Positions 44,146-56,419 of a stretch of 64,000 bases of DNA are shown piece by piece; position 1 is the first letter of the stretch, and each line of letters starts with the position of its first letter. Source of the stretch: Raphanus sativus (taxonomy: Eukaryota; Streptophyta; Magnoliopsida; Brassicales; Brassicaceae). The stretch covers positions 31,767,407 to 31,831,406 of the forward strand of contig NC_079515.1 of assembly GCF_000801105.2 (NCBI RefSeq), read 5' to 3'. The notes below the pieces were generated by a model. The model did no database searches, was not told where the DNA came from, and saw only the letters and a program-made list of their open reading frames with translations. The position numbers were made by a program, and so were the translations under genes.

Positions 44146-45330
44146 ATGAGTGCTTCAAGATTTATAAAGTGTGTCACCTTCGGTGATGGCGCCATCGGCA
44201 AGACTTGTCTACTCATTTCCTATGCTAGCAACACTTTCCCCACCGTGAGTTCACTTTTGGGTAATCCCAAAACTTCGTTTTAGCGATCATTAGAAAGTTG
44301 GGAGGACATATGTCTCACTGATGTTACTTTGGTGATCTATAGGATTGAGATTGTCTGCTTCGTAACATAACATAATTGTTTCTTTGGGATGTTCGTAATT
44401 TTTTTATCGTATATTTTTTTTTTGTGGAATGTTGTGGTGACAGGATTATGTGCCAACCGTGTTTGATATTTACAGCGCCAATGTGATTGTCGATGGAAAC
44501 TCCATCAACTTGGGAGTGTGGGACACTGCAGGCAAGTTATAGTCTTAACTTTGAAACGTTTTTTTTGTTCTCGAGTCTCTTTGTCTTTAAACTTTCTGTG
44601 TTAATGTTTTGCCTTGATGAAAAAATATAGGACAAGCTGACTATAATCGACTAAGACGACTGAACTATCATCTTCCTGATGTCTTCTTGCTCGCATTCTC
44701 TCTCGTCAGCAAAGCTAGCTTTGAAAATGTTGCTAAAAAGGTTAAATATTAATCATCAAATTCTTTGATATTATTATCTTAGTCATTTTGATAAGATATG
44801 TTTTTTTTGTCAGTGGATTCCTGAACTCAGACATTATGCTCCTAATGTTCCCATCTTCCTTGTTGGAACAAAGCTTGGTTAGTTCTGTTTTTATTTCACC
44901 TGTTATCAGTCAAAAGATAAAGAGAGTTCTGATTAGTGGATGATTTTTTCCAGATCTTCGAGATGATAAGGAGTACTTGCTTGAGAACCCTGGAGCTGTG
45001 CCTATATCTACTTCTCATGTAACTCTCCTCATCGTCGTTTTCTTTAAGTAAGTTTCTTCTTCTTATATGCTCCTTTTGTTCATTGTAGGGTGTTGAGCTA
45101 ATGAAGCTTGTTGGTGCTTCTGCTTATATAGAGTGCAGTGCTAAGACACAACAGGTACCTACAAATTCAACATCATTTTATAGTTTATTGCTGACGAGAG
45201 AACTCGTTCAATTATACAGAACGTTAAAGCTGTCTTTGATGTGGCCATCAAAGTGGTTCTCCAGTTACACAAAAACAATAAGGAGACCAAGAAAAAGAGA
45301 AAATCTCAGAAGGGATGTTCTATATTGTGA
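44146..45330 (+). CDS. ROP/RAC small GTPase, tandem copy B
   Basis: This paralogue of copy A has the same seven-exon structure: 44146-44244, 44444-44531, 44631-44740, 44814-44877, 44954-45018, 45089-45154 and 45220-45330, giving 200 residues. The P-loop is [11 protein letters not shown], switch [12 protein letters not shown] (closer to the family), switch [15 protein letters not shown] (the Glu after Gln is Ala), GTKLDLRDD, ECSAKTQ and the CSIL prenyl box. The tail keeps a polybasic run ([15 protein letters not shown]) for membrane binding. Intron 2 starts GC rather than GT (gcaagt at 44532). The start is 44146 by homology; in-frame ATGs at 44143 and 44089 could add 1 or 19 residues. Catalytic Gln is kept in both copies, so both may cycle GTP. 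Confidence 0.88.
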
Positions 45331-46195
45331 TTAGGAGAAGAAGAAACACGAATCAACAGTTGAATAATCCTTGTTTCCGAATGCACATACCCTTTTTCTT
45401 TTTATTAACACAGGAATCTGTTATTTGTAAAGAACTGAAATTTTAGAACAACTCATTGGTCAAGTACTGAAAATGTCAAGGTTGTATTCTTTGTTTCCAT
45501 CCCATTAGAGATGGTTCTACCTAAGAGTTTGCGAAGGCTCGGTGGTGGTATTTCAAGAGATAGTCATAACTCGCAAGAAGAGACCAAGAGCCTTCACTTT
45601 CACACTACTTTTTTTATGTACACTGAAACAACTTTGATTTGCAAGTTGGTAAAAGTTCATTTTCCCGGTCCAATGAACATGAACGAGAAGACAAGAACAA
45701 AGAATATTGTAATAACGATTAATTCTTTATATTAATTCGTATTCTCAGATTCTTCCTGGAGAAATTTAATTTTGACTCATTTAAAGACCGTTCAATAGAT
45801 ATAGTACATTGCATCAAGCATACAAAGACCATTAACGTCAAGTAAGTCTTCTCTTTCAGAATCAGAACAAAACAATGATTCTTTCTCCATTACCTTTATG
45901 GGGCAAACGGGCAGCTATATTGCTTTAAACACTTAAAAATGGAAAATCTAAGACCATTAAAGAGAATCAGCAAGAGGCTTATGAACCACGCTTTAAAAAC
46001 AGGCCACTCGTTCATACTAATGTATTATTTCTATTCCCTCTCGTGATTTTGGTAAATTATTTAAGATTTCTATTTTTTCTTATTTCCTTTTCGAATTTTA
46101 TTTTTACTTTTTATGTTTTATTCTATATATAATGATTAGGTTAGTTGGTGAGACTCATCCAAGCAAGAGAGGTTTCCTTTGAATCAAACAACACG
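45331..46195. other. ROP B 3' flank and UBC29 upstream region
   Basis: 45420-45870 is the second copy of the ROP 3' flank. A TATA-like 'ctatatataatg' is at about 46123-46134, roughly 65 bp before the UBC29 ATG. No other gene. Confidence 0.55.
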
Positions 46196-47000
<805 letters not shown>

Positions 47001-47449
47001 AACTCATGACTCCAAATTAACCCTTCTTCATTCTTTTGGAAAGTGTCTACAACTTGTCCTTTTTCTTCTTCTTTTGCGTTTGGTCTTTATTACAAAACAG
47101 TAAAGTGGAATATTATTGGCGGTCTCTATTTCTCCTTGCTTTGTTTTAAATTAATTAGTCTCATTACTATATTTGATATCGATCTTAATTCATGCCTTCT
47201 ATCTTTTGTATTAGTTTATTGGCATTATTCAAGCTGTTTTGATTCTTTTGCTTGGTGGTTGAGCAATCTCATTCCTTTTGATAACAGGAATAATACATCA
47301 GAGCTCGTATGTGTATTGCATTATTCATGATAAGTTTATGCTGTTTCATATGTTTTTACACGTTCAGAAATTATTCCCTGTATTTAAAAAGTGTCACAAA
47401 AACTATATAATTAAGGGACCCTATAATTAAAAAGGATCTTTATCTTGGA
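47001..47449. other. UBC29 3' flank
   Basis: Probable 3' untranslated and intergenic DNA. Nothing else is seen. Confidence 0.5.
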
Positions 47450-48560
47450 AAGTTTTCCAAAGTGCCGAGATTAGTCCATAAAACCTAGAGCGGTGGTAAA
47501 TGAAAGATTATAACTCAAATTAATATCATCAGCGATATTTTTTATTAGCAATATGAACAATCTTACGTGATATGTTCAATCAGTTTTATATGACAACACA
47601 CTCGTGATTCACCATACTAACTAATTCCTAATTGTCCAAAAATACCCTACACAACAATTGTCTCTCACAAGACCACTCATACACCAAAATTATAAACATA
47701 GTCTTCTTGCGTGTTCTTTTCCTCTTATTATTTCGGTCTACCTAATTTCCATTAGATTCATTCTCTCTTTATACCTCCAAATCTTTTATTATTCTACGGA
47801 GATACAACCTTTTTTTTGTGCCACGTACGCCTTCTTCTCAAAATTCAAGTTTCCTCTTCTTACTTGTGCCACAAATAATGTACAAGAGACTCCACAATCC
47901 TCATGACAGTTTCCTTTTCATGGACAATACATGGGACTTGATCCACGACATCAAACTACATTCTTGGTGCATGGTAATGTTCCACTGATCATCTCAATCA
48001 TCTACGACCTCTACCACTGATATCTCCTGAGCCTTACTTATCGGTTTCAGTGTTTTCTGAAACATTATATATCAAGATGATATTCTCGTTTCTCAGGAGC
48101 CAAGCTACTCAAATATGCATGCAATATCAACATTAATTTCTCAGGAAATGATCAATCTTCCTTCATTTGCGCATCTGAATGCACTTCCACGAATCTCTTC
48201 AGTCTCATCCTATGGTGACTTCTAAGTGTAGCATTAGTAAGCCAAGACATACCATCCTTACCTGAAACAATGGCATAAGAACTCCAACATCCGTGATGGT
48301 GTCAAGCACTGCTGGAGGAGCTTGAGTCTATTATGCAAATCAGGCTTGGAACTTTTGATTCCTGCCACAGAAGAAATGAATATACTAGGGGGCCTATGGG
48401 TTTTCTCAGTGAAGTTGAATTTTGATGGCACTTTAAACAAGCTCAAAGATCTCTTTGTGGCGAAGGGTTTAATCGAGAGGAAGGTGTTGATTTTTATGAA
48501 ATATATAGTTCGGCGGTTCGCACTTGTACCATACGATTATAACAGTTTAGTTCAGAGTTA
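47450..48560 (+). pseudogene. Ty1/Copia reverse-transcriptase remnant, copy 2
   Basis: It is the better-kept relative of 40245-41095. Pieces read VTSKCSISKPRHTILT (about 48214) and, in one frame at 48350-48500, PATEEMNILGGLWVFSVKL then NFDGTLNKLKDLFVAKGL. These are the classic first motifs of Copia RT (usually MNVLGCKWVF-VK-K-DGTL-K-KARLVAKG). No start, protease or RNase H is present. Copies 1 and 2 are direct repeats bracketing the ROP pair and UBC29. Confidence 0.82.
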
Positions 48561-49149
48561 AGAAATGGGAGTAATCCTGGCCACGGCCCACCGTCCACAG
48601 AACATAGCAAAAAGTTAATGGGAAACAGAGTATATAGAATCAACGGAAAACTATCGAATAATATAATCTTCCATTAACCAGAAAACACAGATCAAGAACC
48701 TAGAATAAAATCTAATGGCTATTTTCGATAAAGCTACTTCTTTCACGATCGCTGGTTCACATCACACATGTTAATTTTTTATTTTTAAAGAAAAAAAAAG
48801 AAATGGGGGGAATATATAGTCGATGGTGACTGGTGATCTATTTATCTAGCTTTTGATGGAATAAAAATACAAGTTATTTTATGATGAAAAATCCGATGGT
48901 CTCTTTTTCAAAAAAAAAAATCCGATGGTCTGAAATTAACGATGAAAATTCTACAATGTTGTGCGTTTTCTTTTGTCGTGTCAGGAACTGTTGAGGCATA
49001 AAATTTAATTTCTGTGTGAACGTCTAGCAAGTTGTTTCAGGGAAAATCACTGACATATGGGTGAAAATGATTTCAGTGATTTGACCAATTGATTAGTGTT
49101 TTCAATCAATTTCAGTTCAGCTTTAAAGAATTTAAGAATATATCATGTA
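48561..49149. other. Intergenic DNA
   Basis: No gene. The phrase 'aaaatccgatggtct' is duplicated at about 48888 and 48918. Confidence 0.5.
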
Positions 49150-49514
49150 GAGCATCTTCAACCCATAACACTATTTTTGTGTCAAAACTACACTATTTTA
49201 GTGTAATTTTAGCACTAAAAAGAAGTTCTTCTCCAACCACAACACCAAACTTCACACCAAAAGTTATTTATAATATTATATGTATTTATCTTTTTATTTT
49301 TCATTTATTTATTTGTAAGTTTTATTAATAAAATAAATGAATAGCATTTTAGTGGAGTGAATAGTGTTTTAGTGTGTTGAATAGTGTCACACCAAATTTG
49401 GTGTGAAATTATAGTGTTGCACTAAAATGGTGTAATTTTTGCAGTCCCATTGGAGATGATTTTGGTGTAAAAACTACGCTAAAATAGTGTTTTACAGTTC
49501 CATTGGAGATGGCC
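49150..49514. mobile_element. MITE-like element with related termini
   Basis: The left end GAGCATCTTCAACCC and the right end CCATTGGAGATGGCC are imperfect inverted repeats of the GAGCATCTCCAATGG type common in Brassicaceae, and TA flanks both sides (49148-49149, 49515-49516). The interior is built of 'cactaaaat' / 'attttagtg' words (for example 49185-49200, 49346-49380, 49460-49490), giving strong self-complementarity. No ORF. The superfamily (Harbinger or Mariner) is uncertain. Confidence 0.65.
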
Positions 49515-50650
49515 TAAAGAATACAATTCTTTTTCTTTGACTAATGCTTATAAATATAATTAGTGTGATATGATTCTCAGATTCTGTGATAAATATTCAT
49601 GTTGATTTTTATTATTAATTTGATTAACTAAATCATTTTAAATAGTTATTATATTTTTTAAAATTGTCATACAAAAGAATTGTGGTGAGAATCTTTTACA
49701 AACTCTTTGGTTATATAATGGAATGAAAAAGTGAAAACAAGACTAAAGAAAAACAGTATTGTTGGGTAAATTTTTTCGCTTCATTTGAGTTATGGAAATT
49801 TTTTATTTTATTTTATTATTTGTATTTTCATCTTTGAGTTAAATGGGTAAAAGTGATTTTCTACACTTATTATATCTTATTTGTTGAAATTAGAAAAAAT
49901 CAGTTAAAAATGTTTTTTACTCTAATTGTACTAAACTATCTCTCAAATATAAATTTTCACTGTTAAAAACTCTAATTTCGAAATTTTGAAATTCTTTAGG
50001 AAAAAACTCTATATTTGAAATTATAGAGTTTATTCTTGTAACAAAAACATGGAGCTATTTGATGTCATTTCTCATTGTGTCTAAGTACGTGATTTTATGC
50101 TACTGAAATTCAACACATAATTTTTTTTTACTTCAGTATGAAATGTAAAATTTATTTATTCACCAACATATAGTTAAAAAAATACACTGTTGACTGTTAT
50201 TATTATTCTTCTTTTTTTAAAAAAAGGAATCTCTGCAAATCGAAATCTCTTTTGGTACGTCCATGTCTTTCCGCCATGGAAATAAAGCCAACTGTTGCCA
50301 TCAATGTCTCCTCTCTACCCTTTCCTTATCTGATTCTCCCCTCTTTCTCTCTTATTATAAAAAAAAAAACTCTCCTCCCCGATTCGCCGCCCATGTTTCT
50401 CAATTCCAAAATTAGGGTTCGTAGCGGCGATTCTCCTTCACTTCTTTGGTCTGACTTCTAGGGTTATAAAGGTACGAACTTTCTCCCAATTCACTATCAC
50501 CCGATGATTAAAAATCGATAATCGGATCTTAAATCGCTCGAATTGTATCAGATAATTGACAATTCGTTGTGTGTGTCCCTCTAGGTCTTTACTTGATCGA
50601 CAAAGCTCGAGTCTTGTTTTGATTTCAAGCACAAGTGTCCTGTAATAATA
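49515..50650. other. bZIP23 upstream region and leader
   Basis: The first part is AT-rich with no gene. 50380-50650 looks like the transcribed leader; 'aaag|gtacgaac' (50470) to 'ctctag|gtcttt' (about 50584) could be a leader intron, as sequence alone suggests. No classical element is assigned. Confidence 0.5.
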
Positions 50651-51509
50651 ATGGACGACGGTGAGGTTGAGTTTCCACTTAGCAGCTCTTCGATAGATTC
50701 CTTCTTCGACGAGCTTCTCAGGGACTCTCACGCTTGTACCCACACTCACACCTGCAACCCTCCCGGACCAGAGAACACCCACACCCACACCCACACGTGT
50801 CTCCATGTCCACACCAAGATCCTCCCTGCTCAGACCCAAGACAAAGAAACCACCGACGACACCTCGGAGTCTTCGGGGAACAAGAGCAAGAAGAGGCCTC
50901 TCGGGAACAGAGAAGCGGTTAGAAAGTACCGAGAGAAGAAGAAGGCGAAAGCTGCTTCCTTGGAGGATGAGGTCACGAGGCTCAGGGCGGTGAATAGTCA
51001 GCTGATGAAGAGGTTGCAAGGTCAGGCCGCGTTGGAAGCTGAGGTCACGAGGCTCAAGTGTTTGCTTGTGGATATTAGAGGGAGGATTGAAGGAGAGATC
51101 GGTGCTTTCCCTTATCAGAAACCTGTGGTTCCGAACGCGCATTTCTCTTATACGATGCAGCCTTGCAATATGCCGTGCGGTGTTGACAACAACAGCTTGT
51201 ACTGTCTTCAAGATGGGAACAGTGGAGAAGGTAGCTTGATGAATGAGCAAGGAGGGCTGGATGGTTGTGAGTTTGATCAGCTTCAGTGCTTTGCTGATCA
51301 GAATTTAGCTGGGTGTAGTAATGGAAATGGAACGTTCAGTGCCAATACATCGGGCGTTGCTACTAATAAGAGAAAAGGTGAGAGACTCTTAAGACGACCT
51401 TTAAGACCTTATGATCTCTTTACTTTTGCGTGGATTTAAGTTTATGAACGCATTGGTGTTTGGTCTTTGTTTTGCAACAGGTGGGACTTGTGCAGCTAAG
51501 GCAGTTTGA
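50651..51509 (+). CDS. BZIP23: Group F bZIP transcription factor, zinc-deficiency regulator, bZIP23-like
   Basis: bZIP19 and bZIP23 switch on ZIP-transporter genes when zinc is scarce, binding ZDRE sites in the nucleus. Two exons, 50651-51377 and 51481-51509, give 251 residues (Arabidopsis about 249). Two Cys/His-rich stretches, HACTHTHTC (27-35) and HTHTHTCLHVH (44-54), form the zinc-sensor motif that binds Zn directly in characterised members. The basic region is NREAVRKYREKKKAK (the N-x7-R signature at 86 and 94), followed by the leucine zipper (SLEDEVTRLRAVNSQLMKRL). The short second exon supplies the last residues (GTCAAKAV). The position before an MSI2 relic matches At2g16770, followed by At2g16780, as I recall. 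Confidence 0.93.
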
Positions 51510-52455
<946 letters not shown>

Positions 52456-53278
52456 AGAAAGCTTGACATATGAATCCTCACTCATTATATATATGCATAG
52501 ATTAGAAATGGTTCCTATCTATATCAACCGCTACTCAAAACATTCATCAAGCTCCCTACTCATCAATTTCAACAACCCGGATCTTAGCTAGTCAAAGGTA
52601 GACCCATCAACTGAATCTTCCAAGACGGTTGCAGGATCTACATCAGCTAGTACCAAATTAACACATTCAGATTTTGTATATTTCTCCACTCATGCAGAAT
52701 CACAATTACTTGAAGGTAGTGCAGAACGATAAGGTTTTCACTTTTCTCTTAGCACCAACAATAAAAGCTTATGAATTCAAATCTTTAATCACTCGTAGTT
52801 TTCTTTTTTTTTTCTAAAACAAACTATATGACAGTATAATATCTTGTAACGGTAATTTTTATAAAATAAATATATTGTACTTTATAAAATCGTATACGAA
52901 CAAAAATATGTTGACTAGTTCATACTTGAAACGGAAACAACCAGTATTTTCATATTATGCACCCACAACTAGCATATGCAAACCTTGGTGGCAAATACTA
53001 AGCCGACAAGGCTCCACCAATTGCGATTTTTCTATTTTGCAGAGTTTTAAAAATTGGAAAAAGGCTGACAAAAGGAAAAAAAAAAACAAAAAATGGAAAA
53101 ATCATATTAACCGTCGGATCAATCGAACGGTCAAAAGAAAAAACCTAATACATTGTGGGAACACCCAAGTCTCGTGCTTATATAATAAACTCAAACCTAA
53201 CAAGCTCTCTCTCTCCCCACACCACAAGCTCCTTAAAGTTCCTCATCGCCGCCACAAAAGCTTTCTTCACATCACACA
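52456..53278. other. HSP70 upstream region
   Basis: There is a TATA box at 53178-53190 (ttatataataaac) about 95 bp before the ATG, then a CT-rich leader (53202-53218). I did not find a convincing array of heat-shock elements by eye. No other gene. Confidence 0.55.
53178..53190 (+). promoter_or_regulatory. TATA box of the HSP70 gene
   Basis: ttatataataaac, about 95 bp before the ATG at 53279. Confidence 0.6.
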
Positions 53279-55457
53279 ATGGCGGGTAAAGGAGAAGGTC
53301 CAGCTATCGGAATCGATCTCGGCACAACCTACTCTTGCGTCGGAGTATGGCAACACGACCGCGTTGAGATCATCGCTAATGATCAAGGTAACAGAACCAC
53401 TCCCTCTTACGTCGCCTTCACCGACTCCGAGAGGTTGATTGGTGATGCCGCCAAGAACCAGGTCGCCATGAACCCCATCAACACTGTCTTCGGTATGTTA
53501 AATCTCATCTCTCTGCTTGATTACGAAAGTTGCCATCTTTAGGGTTTTGCAGGAATACGAAAGTTTCGATCTTTAGGGTTTTACAAGGATCTTAATTTGA
53601 TTGTGATTTTTAGGGTTTATAGGACGATCTTAGTGACTTCGATTTAATGTACTTAATAGTGGTTTCGATTTACCTTTGAATGATTGAGTAAAGTCTGTTT
53701 TTTTTTTAATCTTTACAGATGCAAAGAGATTGATTGGTCGGAGATTCAGTGACGCATCTGTCCAAAGCGACATGAAGCTATGGCCTTTCAAGATCATCCC
53801 TGGCCCTGCAGACAAACCAATGATTGTCGTCTCATACAAAGGAGAAGAGAAACAGTTCGCCGCCGAGGAGATCTCTTCCATGGTTCTCATCAAGATGCGT
53901 GAGATTGCTGAAGCTTACCTTGGTGTCACCATCAAGAACGCTGTCGTCACTGTCCCAGCTTACTTCAACGACTCTCAGCGTCAAGCTACAAAGGACGCTG
54001 GTGTCATCGCCGGTCTGAATGTGATGCGTATCATCAACGAGCCGACTGCTGCGGCCATTGCTTATGGTCTTGATAAGAAGGCGACCAGTGTTGGGGAGAA
54101 GAATGTTTTGATCTTTGATCTTGGTGGCGGTACTTTTGATGTTTCTCTTCTTACTATTGAAGAAGGTATCTTTGAGGTCAAGGCTACTGCTGGAGACACT
54201 CATCTTGGTGGTGAAGACTTTGACAACAGAATGGTTAACCACTTTGTTCAAGAGTTCAAGAGGAAGAGCAAGAAGGATATTAGCGGTAACCCCAGAGCTT
54301 TGAGGAGGTTGAGGACGGCCTGCGAGAGAGCGAAGAGGACTCTTTCTTCCACTGCTCAGACCACCATCGAGATTGACTCTCTCTTTGAGGGGATTGATTT
54401 CTATTCTGCACTCACACGTGCTAGGTTCGAGGAGCTCAACATGGATCTTTTCAGGAAGTGTATGGAGCCCGTGGAGAAGTGTCTGCGTGATGCCAAGATG
54501 GACAAGAGCACTGTCCACGATGTTGTCCTCGTCGGTGGTTCCACACGTATCCCCAAAGTTCAACAGCTTCTCCAAGATTTCTTCAATGGGAAAGAGCTGT
54601 GCAAGTCCATTAACCCTGACGAGGCTGTGGCTTATGGAGCAGCTGTTCAAGGTGCTATTCTAAGCGGTGAAGGTAATGAGAAGGTGCAAGACCTTCTTCT
54701 GTTGGACGTGACTCCTCTGTCTCTGGGTCTCGAAACCGCTGGTGGAGTCATGACCACCTTGATCCAGAGGAACACTACGATCCCAACCAAGAAGGAACAG
54801 GTCTTCTCTACTTACTCAGACAACCAGCCTGGTGTGTTGATCCAAGTCTACGAAGGTGAGAGAGCCAGAACCAAAGACAATAACCTCCTCGGAAAGTTTG
54901 AGCTCTCTGGCATCCCTCCTGCTCCACGTGGTGTCCCTCAGATCACTGTCTGTTTCGACATTGATGCTAATGGAATCCTCAATGTCTCTGCCGAGGACAA
55001 GACCACAGGTCAAAAGAACAAGATCACGATCACCAACGACAAGGGTCGCTTGTCTAAAGACGAGATAGAGAAGATGGTTCAAGAGGCTGAGAAGTACAAG
55101 TCTGAGGATGAGGAGCACAAGAAGAAGGTTGAAGCCAAGAACGCACTTGAGAACTATGCTTACAACATGAGAAACACGATCCGTGATGAAAAGATAGGCG
55201 AGAAGCTTCCTGCTGCAGACAAGAAGAAGATTGAGGATTCGGTTGAGGAGGCAATCCAGTGGCTTGATGGCAACCAGACTGCTGAAGCAGACGAGTTTGA
55301 AGACAAGATGAAAGAGTTGGAGAGTGTCTGCAATCCTATCATAGCTAAGATGTATCAAGGAGCTGGTGGTGATGCAGGTGGCCCCTCTGGAATGGATGAC
55401 GATGAAGCTCCTCCTTCTACCGGAGGTGCTGGTCCCAAGATTGAGGAAGTCGACTAA
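53279..55457 (+). CDS. Cytosolic heat-shock cognate 70 kDa protein
   Basis: This ATP-driven chaperone folds and refolds cytosolic and nuclear proteins. Two exons, 53279-53492 and 53719-55457, join at codon 72 (NTVFD) and give 650 residues, the usual size. The ATPase domain has [28 protein letters not shown] and [14 protein letters not shown]. The substrate domain and lid follow, ending [14 protein letters not shown] is the cytosolic signature that docks TPR co-chaperones. The single intron at this site is conserved in plant HSC70 genes. There is no defect. From memory no HSP70 lies in this part of Arabidopsis chromosome 2, so it may have moved here. I cannot say which of HSC70-1 to HSP70-4 it is closest to. 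Confidence 0.95.
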
Positions 55458-56419
55458 GCTGGTGCATTCTTTTGCTTTGATGGTCTGAATTTTCAGTCTT
55501 GTTGGGTTTTATGTTCTGTTTTATTTTTGAGCTATGTACTACTCTCTCTATTATCTTGTGGACCTTTTTTCTTTATTTAGTGTCATCACTCTGTTTTTAT
55601 GGATTCCAGTTTCTTGGCTTTTGCTGATGTGGTTTCATAGAAACAGAGCATGGAACACGATTAGAGCTGTGTATCACCACATATCTTTGCATTTATGTCT
55701 TGAGGTGATTCGAGATGATCAAGTGTGTAACACCTAAACTCATCAAAATGCAGAGTAAAACAGGAACAACATTCGATATGATGTACAGTATCATCTCCTT
55801 TTTTACATCTCCTTCTGGACTTACTCGCACCAGTATCCATAGAATGTAAACTTGATTGCTCTTGCTAGAGGAACTTCCTTTTTAATGGTCACACGCGATC
55901 TCAATATCTACGTCTGAAAAAATGGATCGCGAAACCACAAGACATCGGCATCCTAAAACCAAATGAGAATAACATTAAGCATGTCATAAATAATAGGAAT
56001 ATTTTTAAGAAGTAAAGAATATTGAAGTTACAAAAAAAAAAAGTAAAGAATATTGTGACAATTATAATCATAAAATTGTGATTTCTAGTTTTATTTATTA
56101 AATTTTCTTGTGAGACGAAAAAGATTTGGAGCTTTTAACGGTTGTGGTAGAGCTAAAACTTTCTAAAATCGACAAGTATACTATTAAGAATACTTTTAGG
56201 AAGTAAGGAATATTCTAACAATCTAATTATTTAATTGTTTTTGATAATATTTTCTATATATTTTGTGGAATTTATGAAGTTTCTGAGTATTTTTTTACCA
56301 AAACGTACGTCATTTTAGGAATCATTGGTACTAAATAAAGTTATAGATAAAAATCTATTTACTTCCAAGCTTAAAACATATGATATCTAGTATATATGGT
56401 TTAAACACGATATCTAGTA
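55458..56419. other. HSP70 3' flank and intergenic DNA
   Basis: It includes the HSP70 3' untranslated region (to about 55720) and the glycosyltransferase relic at 55885-55955. The rest is AT-rich with no gene. Confidence 0.5.
55885..55955 (-). pseudogene. Fragment of a nucleotide-diphospho-sugar transferase
   Basis: After an intron-like acceptor (ttttag) the minus strand reads DADVLWFRDPF. After a one-base frame slip in a T-run it reads FSDVDIEIACDH. DxDxxWxRDPF...D-DI-IACDH is the metal-binding core of the plant nucleotide-diphospho-sugar transferase (DUF271, GT77-like) family. The rest of the gene was not found, so this is an exon relic, carried here or left by deletion. Confidence 0.55.

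Noticed and set aside
50438..51250. 270-codon minus-strand ORF opposite bZIP23
   Set aside because: Antisense shadow of bZIP23 exon 1 and leader; no domain.
53832..54650. 272-codon minus-strand ORF opposite HSP70
   Set aside because: It is a shadow of the highly biased codon use in the real HSP70 frame; its protein resembles nothing.
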